DNA of 64,000 bases from an uncultured Dorea sp. (lineage in GTDB: Bacteria > Bacillota > Clostridia > Lachnospirales > Lachnospiraceae). The DNA lies in NCBI GenBank assembly GCA_910584615.1, contig CAJUAM010000012.1, positions 1 to 64,000 of the forward strand, read 5' to 3'. This document shows, in pieces, positions 16,724-24,756 of the stretch. Position 1 is the first letter of the stretch, and the number at the start of each line of letters is the position of its first letter. The position numbers and the translations under genes are program-made. Under the pieces are notes generated by a model that was not told the origin of the DNA, did not search any database, and saw only the letters and a list, made by a program, of their open reading frames with translations.

Positions 16724-17026
16724 ATGAAGAAGGCATTGCCGGTTGGTGTGGACAATTTTGGAAAAATAATCAGCGGTGGATATTACTATGTGGATAAGAC
16801 TATATTTATTAAAGGAAAGAGGATTTCCGGGATTTGTACTGTGCGATGGAGGATGGGAACGCGGAAAGGCTGCGGGATATCCTGAACGGGCAGTTGTTTC
16901 CGACAATTAGCTTTTATGACAGCGCAAAGTATATGGAAAAGCTGCGCGCAGAAGGGTATCGGAAGATTGGCTGTTAAGGGATATCATTCTTTCGTAAGGA
17001 TTGTGAGGTACGGTTTGAGACAAGAC
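16724..17026 (+). pseudogene. Remnant of AAA-ATPase-like/PD-(D/E)XK nuclease family protein
   Basis: The ATG at 16724 begins MKKALPVGVDNFGKII followed by GGYYYVDKTIFIK, the conserved N-terminus of the large AAA-ATPase_like (PF09820/PF08011) proteins common in gut Firmicutes. The reading then jumps to MEDGNAERLRDILNGQLFPTISFYDSAKYMEKLRAEGYRKIGC, which belongs to the C-terminal quarter, hits an in-frame TAA (about 16975) and would continue GISFFRKDCEVRF. Most of the middle, including the nuclease core, has been deleted. So the gene is dead by at least one large deletion and one stop codon. Confidence 0.75.
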
Positions 17027-17153
17027 GGCAATAGGGAAAATTTTTTGCATTATAAACATTCTCTGGAAAATTTTTGTATTTTGAATGGATTTTGTGTTTC
17101 CATTCGTATTATTAATAGAAATAATAAAAATCTATAAAACGGAGGAAAAGAGT

Positions 17154-17651
17154 ATGAAAAAATTTGTAACAATCTTGACAATGGTACTTATTTTTTCAGT
17201 ATGCAGTATGACTGTAACTGCTGCCAGACCTATGAATGGAAGGAATTATGCAGATGCTGACAATGATGGTATCTGTGATTATTATGGCCGTGGGTATGGC
17301 TGCGGCAGAGGTTATGGGTACGGCAGAGGCTATGGCTGCGGCAGAGGCTATGGGTATGGCTGCGGTTACGGGTATGGCTGTGGCAGAGGTTATGTTGATG
17401 CTGACGGAGATGGTATTTGTGATAATATGAAATACAGCATCAAGTATAATCTGAAAGGTGGAAAGAATAATAAAAAGAATCCATCATATTATTACAGTAC
17501 ATCAAAAACCATCAAGTTAAAAAATCCTACTAAAAAGGGATACAAGTTCAAAGGCTGGTATGCGGATAAGAAGTACAAGAATAAAGTGACTTCGATTAAA
17601 AAAGGAAGCTTTGGCAAAAAGACGCTCTATGCAAAATGGAAAAAGAAATAA
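17154..17651 (+). CDS. Secreted Gly/Tyr/Cys-repeat protein with Ca-loop motifs and InlB B-repeat-like C-terminus
   Basis: A 165-residue exported protein of unknown role. Residues 1-23 are a signal peptide (MKKFVTILTMVLIFSV...TAA). Next comes an Asp-rich loop DADNDGICD (about 33-41), five copies of a hexapeptide of the form RGYG(C/Y)G (about 46-76), and a second loop DADGDGICD. These loops resemble thrombospondin type 3/EF-hand-like calcium sites. The C-terminus IKYNLKGGKNNKK...KGYKFKGWYADKKYKNKVTSI...LYAKWKKK is one InlB B-repeat/Flg_new-type module. ATG 17154 has ACGGAGG upstream; an in-frame ATG at 17085 has no ribosome site. It lies 47 bases before the sigma factor gene without a terminator, so it is probably part of that operon. 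Confidence 0.75.
   Translation: MKKFVTILTMVLIFSVCSMTVTAARPMNGRNYADADNDGICDYYGRGYGCGRGYGYGRGYGCGRGYGYGCGYGYGCGRGYVDADGDGICDNMKYSIKYNLKGGKNNKKNPSYYYSTSKTIKLKNPTKKGYKFKGWYADKKYKNKVTSIKKGSFGKKTLYAKWKKK
17289..17390 (+). repeat. 18-bp tandem repeat inside the secreted protein gene
   Basis: Five consecutive 18-bp units, of the form AGAGGYTATGGSTRYGGC with variants, encode the hexapeptide R/C-G-Y-G-C/Y-G. Such an array can change copy number by slippage, with no frame change because 18 is a multiple of three. Confidence 0.8.
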
Positions 17652-17698
17652 TAATTAGTCTAACCTGACAAAAGGACAGATAAAGAAGAGGGCGTATT

Positions 17699-18184
17699 AT
17701 GCGGAGCGAATATGAAGTAAACAGGGCAGTAGAACAATATGCGGACACTGTCCGGCGGCTTTGTATGTTACATTTGAAAAGTTACCATGATACAGAGGAC
17801 ATATTTCAGACAGTTTTTTTGAAATATGTCCTAAGTTCCGTTGAGTTTGAAAATGAGGAACATGAAAAGGCGTGGTTTATCCGGGTTACGATCAATGCCT
17901 GCAGGGATTTTGTTAAAGATTTTTTCCGCAGTCATATAGTTCCGTTAGAAGAATTACTTCATCAGCAAGAAGAATTTACACCAGACAACAGTGAGGTGTT
18001 GGAGGCGGTTTTATCTTTGCCGGCAAAATACAGAGAGGCGGTATATCTCTATTACTATGAGGGATATGCCGCCGTTGAAATTGCCCGGATACTTAAAAAG
18101 AATAAGAATACTGTATACACGCTCCTGACACGTTCAAAAAAGCTGCTTAAGGAAAAGTTAGGAGGTGACGATCATGAAACGTAG
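17699..18184 (+). CDS. ECF-type RNA polymerase sigma factor
   Basis: A 161-residue extracytoplasmic-function sigma factor. Region 2 is visible in CMLHLKSYHDTEDIFQTVFLKYV (with the D-x-E-D-I-F-Q-x-V-F pattern) and region 4 in SLPAKYREAVYLYYYEGYAAVEIARILKKNKNTVYTLLTRSKKLLKEKL, a helix-turn-helix. It would direct polymerase to a small regulon, perhaps including the preceding secreted-protein gene. ATG 17699 has AGAAGAGGG upstream. Its stop overlaps the anti-sigma gene start by 11 bases, showing translational coupling and a matched sigma/anti-sigma ratio. Confidence 0.9.
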   Translation: MRSEYEVNRAVEQYADTVRRLCMLHLKSYHDTEDIFQTVFLKYVLSSVEFENEEHEKAWFIRVTINACRDFVKDFFRSHIVPLEELLHQQEEFTPDNSEVLEAVLSLPAKYREAVYLYYYEGYAAVEIARILKKNKNTVYTLLTRSKKLLKEKLGGDDHET

Positions 18185-18965
18185 ACTGCAGGATACATTT
18201 GACAAGATCCATACAGAACATGAACTGAAAAACCGCACTATGGAATTTCTGGCACATACTACAAATGGATACAGAGATAAAAAAACAGTTCCGGTCAAAT
18301 GGCTGGCTGTTGCTGCTGCATGTTTTGTATTGCTGTTGTCTGCAGGAATAGGGTATTTAGCATATCTGACTCCGGCATTCGCAATCAGTATTGATGTTAA
18401 TCCATCTATTGAACTGGGCATCAACCGTTTTAATAAAGTGGTTTCTGTTGACACATATAATGAAGATGGAACTGGTGTAATGGCTGGAATGAATGTTTAT
18501 CATCTGGATTACAAAGAGGCGCTGGAAATGATATTAGCTGATAAGGGTATGAAAGAATATATGATGCAGGATCATCTTATAGCAGTTACAGTATTTGGAA
18601 GAAATGAGAGTAAAAATAACGAAATGATAGATAATGTGGTTACTTGTACATCTCCCTATGCAGATGTCCGCTGTGCTTCAGGCAATGCGCAGGAAATCAG
18701 AGCAGCGCATGAGGCAGGAATGTCGTTTGGAAAGTATAAAGTATTTTTAGAACTTCAGGCACTTGACCCTGATATCAAAGCAGAAGATGTACAGGGACTT
18801 ACGATGTGTCAGATATGGGATATGATAGATGAATTGTCAGGAAATATGGACAGGACAGACCAAAATTATAATACAGGCAGATATCGAAGAGGGCAGCATA
18901 ATGGCTGCGGATCAGGGCGAGGCAGGGGAAATGGTAAGTGCTGGCAGGAAAGCGGCGGAAAATAA
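18174..18965 (+). CDS. RsgI-like membrane anti-sigma factor
   Basis: A 263-residue single-pass membrane protein. The cytoplasmic N-terminus (about 1-42) ends in a hydrophobic segment VKWLAVAAACFVLLLSAGIGYLA; the extracellular side starts AFAISIDVNPSIELGINRFNKVVSVDTYNEDG, the hallmark of RsgI-type anti-sigma factors. In those proteins RsgI normally controls SigI; here the partner is an ECF sigma. The C-terminal tail is Gly/Arg/Cys-rich (CGSGRGRGNGKC), echoing the repeats of the secreted protein. ATG 18174 follows TTAGGAGGTGACGATC; a GTG at 18165 overlaps the ribosome site and is rejected. The gene overlaps the sigma gene. Confidence 0.85.
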   Translation: MKRRLQDTFDKIHTEHELKNRTMEFLAHTTNGYRDKKTVPVKWLAVAAACFVLLLSAGIGYLAYLTPAFAISIDVNPSIELGINRFNKVVSVDTYNEDGTGVMAGMNVYHLDYKEALEMILADKGMKEYMMQDHLIAVTVFGRNESKNNEMIDNVVTCTSPYADVRCASGNAQEIRAAHEAGMSFGKYKVFLELQALDPDIKAEDVQGLTMCQIWDMIDELSGNMDRTDQNYNTGRYRRGQHNGCGSGRGRGNGKCWQESGGK

Positions 18966-19124
18966 GATTTCTACAAAGGAAGATACAGGCAGCAGAAATA
19001 TTTGTTTTTCAAGTATTTTTCTTGGCATAGTATCAGAGTTTGACTTGATTTTATCTTAATACTGTTTTAAAATAAAATTTACGGGGATGAAAGAAATCCT
19101 CAAGAGGGAATAGGAGGCAGCTGT

Positions 19125-19484
19125 ATGCAGAAACGAATTTTGGTAGTGGATGATGACACGATGAATTTATTGAGGACAAAGATGATCCTGGAGAAAGAGT
19201 ATGAAGTGGTTCTTGCGGAGTCTGGGGAGAGAGCGCTGTATTTACTCAGAAATGAAAAGATAGACCTTGTTCTTCTTGATATCGCGATGCCGGAGATGAA
19301 TGGTATCGAGACATTTGAACGGATGAAAGAATATCCGGTTAAAGTGCCGGTGATCTTTTTGACTGCATCAGGACATGAGGATGATGTATTGAGCGCGATC
19401 AGGCTGGGAGCAGTTAATTACCTGAAGAAACCGTTCCAGCCGCGAGAACTTTTGAAACGGGTTGCAAAGGAGCTTGAGGAGTAA
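19125..19484 (+). CDS. Stand-alone response regulator receiver protein
   Basis: A 119-residue single REC domain: acidic pocket VVDDD near residue 7, phosphoryl-acceptor Asp in LVLLDIAMPEMNG (about residue 51), Thr in LTASG, Lys in YLKKPFQPRELL. There is no output domain, so it probably shuttles phosphate or regulates by binding. Its stop codon overlaps the ATG of the hybrid kinase (TAATG), so the two are co-translated. ATG 19125 has AATAGGAGGCAGCTGT upstream. Confidence 0.9.
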   Translation: MQKRILVVDDDTMNLLRTKMILEKEYEVVLAESGERALYLLRNEKIDLVLLDIAMPEMNGIETFERMKEYPVKVPVIFLTASGHEDDVLSAIRLGAVNYLKKPFQPRELLKRVAKELEE

Positions 19485-21943
19485 TGAGAGAAGAGAGGCA
19501 GACAGGAAAATATCTGCTTTTGGCCGGCATTGTAAGTGCGTATAGTGCAATGCTGGCTTTGATTACATTAATTATGTCTTGGGAGGCGTGGATGATTCCG
19601 CTGATTGTGTTCGGCGCATTCGGCATCTGGTGCCTTCACATCGGGAAGATTGGCTCAGAAGCACTTTATGAAAACTTGTGTGCCGGAGTGATGCTGATCG
19701 AATTTTTCTTTTTCGGGGTACATGCAGGCAGTCTTTTTGAGATGCCGGCTGTGGTCTGTATCATGATTCTTGTTTTTTCCATGTTGGATAGAAAGAGCCT
19801 GATATATGTGACAATGGCCTTGTATATAATGCAGCTATTGTATCATTTGACGAGTCTACATACTTTTGGTTACGAGCAGGAAATGCCTGATGCACTCCGT
19901 TTGATGTTGGGTGTTATGGTAACTGTGGGCGCGGCGGCGCTTGCAAGATACCGGATCAACCGGAGGATAGAGGCGAGGAAGAGATATGAAAATATAACAG
20001 TGCAGTTAGAAGCAGTGAGCCGGCAGAATGCGGATTTTCTGTCAAATGTATCTCATGAGCTCAGGACGCCTATCAATATGGTGATCGGGATCAGCGATGT
20101 CGCGCTGGAGAAAGCTGCTTCCGATGAAGTGCGGACTGATATCCAGTCTATAAAGATGGCAGGAAAAAGGCTTTCTGTTCAGATCAATAATATACTTGAC
20201 TATACAGAGATCGTAGAAGGCACATTGACCTCAGCGAAGGAAGAGTATATGATCACTTCAGTACTCAACGATGTGATTACTATGACAGCAATGCAGAGCA
20301 GCAGGCAGCGGCTTGAGATAGTATTCGATATGGATCTTAGAATGCCGTCAGTTCTTATCGGAGATGCGGAAAAGATTTCCCATGTGCTTAAGATCCTACT
20401 TGAAAATTCTATAAAATTCACGGAAGAAGGAGGTATCAATGTCTGTCTTGAATTTCGGCGGGAAAGTTATGGAATCAATCTGATCATAGATATCCATGAC
20501 ACAGGCATTGGTATGTCAGAAGCACAGCTTTCAAAGATCTATGATGAATTTTATCAGGCAGATACCGGAAGCAGCCGGCTTTCCAGCGGTTTGGGACTGG
20601 GGATCCCTATTGCCAGAGGACTTCTTCATTCTATGGATGGATTTATACATTTTGAAAGTAAAGACCATGAGGGACTGCAGGCCCATATCACGATTCCGCA
20701 GGGAGTGGCAGATGACACGCCATGTATGTCGCTCAATAACCCAAAAAAACTCTGCATCGCATGTTATTTCAGACCGGATCGGTATAGCTGTGATGAGGTC
20801 AGAAGATTTTATGACAGGATGATCCTGCATCTGATAGACGGACTTGATATAGAAGGGTATCAGGCGCATAATTTTGAAGGATTGATCAAACTGCAGAAGA
20901 CTCATAGACTGACTCATGTATTTATCACGCAGTCCGAATATGAAGAGAATCAGGCATATTATGAGGAACTGGCTGAAAAACTTCAGGTGGTGGTGATCGC
21001 GGAGAAGGAGTATGCTCTGAGCAGGGACAGCAAACTGCTTATGATCCGAAAGCCTTTCTTCGCCCTTTCAGTTGTGAATCTTTTAAATGGCGAAGTGGGG
21101 GAAAATGGATTCGAAGAAGCGCAGAATGCCGGACGCAAGCCATTTTCGTGTGCAGGAATACGTGCTTTAGCTGTTGATGATGAGGAGATGAACCTTGTGG
21201 TGGCAAAAGGAGTCTTAGGCAGCTATGGTATGCAGGTAGATACTTGTCTGAGTGGAAGAGAAGCAGTGGAAATGTGCAGAAGTACTTCCTATGACATCAT
21301 CTTTCTTGATCATATGATGCCTGGCTATGACGGTGTGGAAACGTTAAGACGTATCCGGGAGATTAACTATGGTACGTATCAGGATCTGCCTGTGATCGCA
21401 TTGACTGCCAATACCATCAGCGGTGCAAGAGAAATGTTCCGGAATGAAGGATTTACTGAGTTTATACCGAAACCTATCGAGAGGACTGTTTTAGAGCGGG
21501 TACTTCGCAGGGTGCTGCCTAAGAGTACCATACAGTACGGCGCAGAGCCTGTGGCAGAGGACAGTCTGCCTGCAGAGGAGGAAGTATCGTTCAATCCTTT
21601 CGATGTTCTTTCTGAGGTTGGCATTAACTCGCAGATGGGACTTGATTACTGCTGCGGAGATGAAAACTTTTATATAGAAATGCTGCGGATGTTCCATGGG
21701 CAGAGCGAGGCGAAGAGAGAAGAGATCATATCCCTTTATGAGACAGAAAACTGGCCGGATTATGCGGTAAAGGTCCATGCTTTAAAGAGCACTTCTCTGA
21801 CGATCGGCGCAGAAGAGCTTTCTGAGGAGGCAAAGGCGCTGGAGCGTGCAGGAAAAAAGGAAGATATAGAATATATCCGTCAAAATCATCCGAAGCTTTT
21901 GGATATGTATGAAAACGTCTGCAAAAGCATTGCCGGATTCTAA
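19484..21943 (+). CDS. Hybrid sensor histidine kinase with receiver and Hpt domains
   Basis: An 819-residue phosphorelay protein. Five or six membrane helices fill residues 8-150. A HisKA domain with the phosphorylation site NVSHELRTPIN starts near residue 180, followed by HATPase (DTGIGMS and GLGLGIPIARGLL). A receiver-like region without acidic pocket (about 420-540) is followed by a typical REC domain: LAVDDEEMNLVV, FLDHMMPGYDG, and KPIER. The C-terminal Hpt domain has VHALKSTSLTIGAEEL with the His near residue 765. The sensing part is membrane-embedded only. It sits between a lone REC gene and the HK-REC-DegV gene, forming a probable three-protein relay. Confidence 0.9.
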   Translation: MREERQTGKYLLLAGIVSAYSAMLALITLIMSWEAWMIPLIVFGAFGIWCLHIGKIGSEALYENLCAGVMLIEFFFFGVHAGSLFEMPAVVCIMILVFSMLDRKSLIYVTMALYIMQLLYHLTSLHTFGYEQEMPDALRLMLGVMVTVGAAALARYRINRRIEARKRYENITVQLEAVSRQNADFLSNVSHELRTPINMVIGISDVALEKAASDEVRTDIQSIKMAGKRLSVQINNILDYTEIVEGTLTSAKEEYMITSVLNDVITMTAMQSSRQRLEIVFDMDLRMPSVLIGDAEKISHVLKILLENSIKFTEEGGINVCLEFRRESYGINLIIDIHDTGIGMSEAQLSKIYDEFYQADTGSSRLSSGLGLGIPIARGLLHSMDGFIHFESKDHEGLQAHITIPQGVADDTPCMSLNNPKKLCIACYFRPDRYSCDEVRRFYDRMILHLIDGLDIEGYQAHNFEGLIKLQKTHRLTHVFITQSEYEENQAYYEELAEKLQVVVIAEKEYALSRDSKLLMIRKPFFALSVVNLLNGEVGENGFEEAQNAGRKPFSCAGIRALAVDDEEMNLVVAKGVLGSYGMQVDTCLSGREAVEMCRSTSYDIIFLDHMMPGYDGVETLRRIREINYGTYQDLPVIALTANTISGAREMFRNEGFTEFIPKPIERTVLERVLRRVLPKSTIQYGAEPVAEDSLPAEEEVSFNPFDVLSEVGINSQMGLDYCCGDENFYIEMLRMFHGQSEAKREEIISLYETENWPDYAVKVHALKSTSLTIGAEELSEEAKALERAGKKEDIEYIRQNHPKLLDMYENVCKSIAGF

Positions 21944-21976
21944 AATATTCCGCGATTTGAGAGGAGGAGACATTGC

Positions 21977-24676
21977 ATGATAAAAAAATGGTATGAATTC
22001 ATCTTTGATCATAGAATCAGCCTGCGGGAGCGCATGTTCCGTATAACGACGGGCGGCTGCATGATTTCGGCAATCTTTGTGCTTCCTATGGGAAAGAGTG
22101 CGATGAACTGGCTTATTCTGGCAGTAAGCCTTATCTTTATGGCGGTGACTGTGAAGATCAGTATAGAGAAAGACCGCATTAATACGGGAGGTACTGTAAT
22201 AGCATCATTGATCCTTGTGCTTTTTCCCATAAGCTTTTTTTCGGCGGGAGGGTTCTACAGCGGAGTACCGGAATGGCTTGTGATCTATTTCATCTATATC
22301 AGTCTGATTTTGATAGGGAAAAGGAAAATAGTATTTTTCCTGCTCTGTGTGGTAGAGACAGCGCTTTGCTATTATATTTCCTTACGTTTTCCGGAATATG
22401 TAGCGAGCACTACAAAGGAGATTTCTTTCTTTGATTCTGCTTATTCTGTTGTTCTGGTGGGACTTTTGACCAGTGTACTGCTCATGTTTTTAAATAGGCT
22501 TTATGAAGAAGAAAATGAACTTTCCAAGCGGCAGAAAAAGGAGATTGAGGAGTTAAATAAGGCAGAGAATCATTTTTTCTCCAGTATGAGCCATGAGATC
22601 CGTACGCCTATCAATACAATTATCGGGTTAAATGAGATCATCCTGCGTGGGGACATATCGGAGGAAGTGGCGGAGAATGCAAGAAATATCCAGGGAGCCA
22701 GCAGGATGCTTTTGACGCTGATCAATGATATTCTGGATCTGTCTAAAATAAAATCCGGAAAAATGGAAATCGTGAATGTATCTTATGAGACAGGGGCGAT
22801 TTTATCAGAAATAGTCAATATGATATGGATCAAGGCGAAGGCGAAAGGATTGGAGTTTAAACTGCACATAGATCCTTCTATTCCAAGTATGCTTTGCGGT
22901 GATGAGGTACGTATCAAGCAGGTTTTGATCAATCTGCTGAATAATGCTGTAAAATATACAAGTGAGGGTTCTGTAATGCTCTCTGTCCGCTGTGAGTGTC
23001 TGACGCTTAACAGGGTACGTGTCTGGTATACGGTAGAGGATACGGGACTGGGTGTGAAAAAGGAGAACATTCCTTATATTTTTAATGCTTTTAAGAGAGT
23101 GGACGAGGAAAAAAGCCGTCATATTGAAGGTACCGGGCTTGGACTCAGCATTGTCCAGCAGCTTGTTAAGCTGATGGGGGGCGAGATCAGTGTGAATAGC
23201 GTCTATACCAAAGGCTCAAAATTCATTGTCATGTTGGACCAGGATATTATTGATGATGCCGAATTGGGTACATTTACGCTGAATTCCCGCAGAAGAGTGC
23301 ACCAGGATGCACAGTATAAGCAGAGCTTTGAGGCGCCGGATGCTCATATTCTTGTAGTAGATGACAACGAAATGAATCTTGTAGTTGTTCGGAAGCTTCT
23401 GTCTGAGACAAAGATTCAGATTGACACAGCATTAAGTGCCGCAGAATGTCTGAAGATGACGCGGATCCAGCATTATGAGGGTATATTGATGGATCATCTT
23501 ATGCCAGAGATGGACGGGATCCAGTGCTTTCATGAGATCCAGACACAGGCTGGGGGACTTTGTCAGGAAGTGCCTGTGATTGCTTTGACAGCAAATGCGG
23601 GAAGTGATAACCAGCTTCTATACAGAAAGGAAGGTTTTGCCGGATATCTGGCGAAGCCAGTCAGCGGTTCGCTGCTTGAAGCGGCAGTGCTGAGCATTCT
23701 TCCTAAAGAACTGGTGAATCTGAGTGAAGAAACACAGCAGTCTGAAATTGGGAAAGATGTTCTGATCTTTGATCAGGTGAAAAGATTATCCCTAATGGTC
23801 ACGACAGACAGTGTGTGTGATCTTCCGGAGTCTCTTAAGAAAGAGTTTAATATTTCCGTATGTCCTTACTATGTATGTACGGACAGGGGACGGTTTTTAG
23901 ATGAACTGGAGATAAAGGCAGATGAATTGCTGTATCATATGTCGATGGGGCAAAATGGTGTTTCCCAGCCTCCGGAGGTAGAGGACTATGAGAGTTTCTT
24001 TGCGGATAAACTGACTGCGGCTCAGAATGTGTTGCATATTACGATGGCAAAACATGTCAGTGATGGGTATTACCGTGCCTTTGAGGCGGCGAAATCATTT
24101 GAGAATGTTACTGTAATCGATTCAGGGCATCTATCAAGCAGTTTGGGAATGATGGTTTTGTATGCCGCTCATATGGCAGAGCAGCATTTTTCCAAAGAGG
24201 AGATTGTAAGTACGATGAAAAGGCTTAAGAATTATATTTCTTCGGCTTTTATCATTGACAGCGCTCATATGATGTGTCAGGCCGGCAGAATATCGAAAAG
24301 AGTGCAGATCATGTGTGATGCCTTGCTTTTGCATCCGGTTATAGAGTTACGGAAAAGCAAGATGTCAGTCAGAAGCGTGGAAATAGGTGATTTTACGCGT
24401 GTGGCGAAGAGGTATGTCCGAAAAGCACTTAAGGATGTAAGAAATATCGATCAGAGGATCTTGTTTATTACTTATGCCGGGATGGATACGAAAAAGCTTG
24501 ATTACATTCAGTATCTGGTGCGGCAGTACTGTCCCTTTGAGCGTATTTATCTGCAGAAGGCCTCCTCTGCTATCGCGAGCAACTGCGGGCCGGGTGCTTT
24601 TGGGCTGCTGTTCATGAAAAAGAATGAGGTATCGATCACTTATGCGCAGGCGTCGGAACCGGACCAGGCGGAGTAA
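21977..24676 (+). CDS. Histidine kinase-receiver-DegV fusion protein
   Basis: An 899-residue protein with an unusual architecture. Residues 20-170 hold about six membrane helices; HisKA with SSMSHEIRTPIN follows near residue 198, then HATPase (VEDTGLGV, GTGLGLSIVQQL) and a REC domain at about 455-575 (LVVDDNEMNLVV, ILMDHLMPEMDG, Lys in LAKPVSG). From about 606 to 893 the sequence is a full DegV fold, TTDSVCDLPESLKKEFNISVCPYYV, QPPEVEDYESFF, VTVIDSGHLSSSLGMMVLYAA, and RGNCGPGAFGLL-like end. DegV proteins bind fatty acids and feed the fatty acid kinase pathway; here that module is covalently linked to a sensor kinase. ATG 21977 follows GAGAGGAGGAGAC. Confidence 0.92.
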   Translation: MIKKWYEFIFDHRISLRERMFRITTGGCMISAIFVLPMGKSAMNWLILAVSLIFMAVTVKISIEKDRINTGGTVIASLILVLFPISFFSAGGFYSGVPEWLVIYFIYISLILIGKRKIVFFLLCVVETALCYYISLRFPEYVASTTKEISFFDSAYSVVLVGLLTSVLLMFLNRLYEEENELSKRQKKEIEELNKAENHFFSSMSHEIRTPINTIIGLNEIILRGDISEEVAENARNIQGASRMLLTLINDILDLSKIKSGKMEIVNVSYETGAILSEIVNMIWIKAKAKGLEFKLHIDPSIPSMLCGDEVRIKQVLINLLNNAVKYTSEGSVMLSVRCECLTLNRVRVWYTVEDTGLGVKKENIPYIFNAFKRVDEEKSRHIEGTGLGLSIVQQLVKLMGGEISVNSVYTKGSKFIVMLDQDIIDDAELGTFTLNSRRRVHQDAQYKQSFEAPDAHILVVDDNEMNLVVVRKLLSETKIQIDTALSAAECLKMTRIQHYEGILMDHLMPEMDGIQCFHEIQTQAGGLCQEVPVIALTANAGSDNQLLYRKEGFAGYLAKPVSGSLLEAAVLSILPKELVNLSEETQQSEIGKDVLIFDQVKRLSLMVTTDSVCDLPESLKKEFNISVCPYYVCTDRGRFLDELEIKADELLYHMSMGQNGVSQPPEVEDYESFFADKLTAAQNVLHITMAKHVSDGYYRAFEAAKSFENVTVIDSGHLSSSLGMMVLYAAHMAEQHFSKEEIVSTMKRLKNYISSAFIIDSAHMMCQAGRISKRVQIMCDALLLHPVIELRKSKMSVRSVEIGDFTRVAKRYVRKALKDVRNIDQRILFITYAGMDTKKLDYIQYLVRQYCPFERIYLQKASSAIASNCGPGAFGLLFMKKNEVSITYAQASEPDQAE

Positions 24677-24756
24677 AGATAAAGCATGTACTAATTTAGT
24701 AATAGGACAAATTGACAGTATTATGCTGGATAAATGATGGAGAATATGTAAAAAGT

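Noticed and set aside
14400..17100. Possible attL/attR direct repeat of the tRNA-Leu 3' end.
   Set aside because: I looked for a second copy of the tRNA 3' segment and found none (a GGGTTCAAA near 16545 matches only nine bases).
16916..17137. Open frame of 73 codons before the secreted-protein gene.
   Set aside because: It is out of frame with the recognisable PD-(D/E)XK remnant that occupies the same bases.
17236..17430. Met/Ala-rich open frame overlapping the Gly-Tyr-Cys repeat.
   Set aside because: It is a frame-shifted reading of the 18-bp repeat; the signal-peptide frame has the ribosome site.
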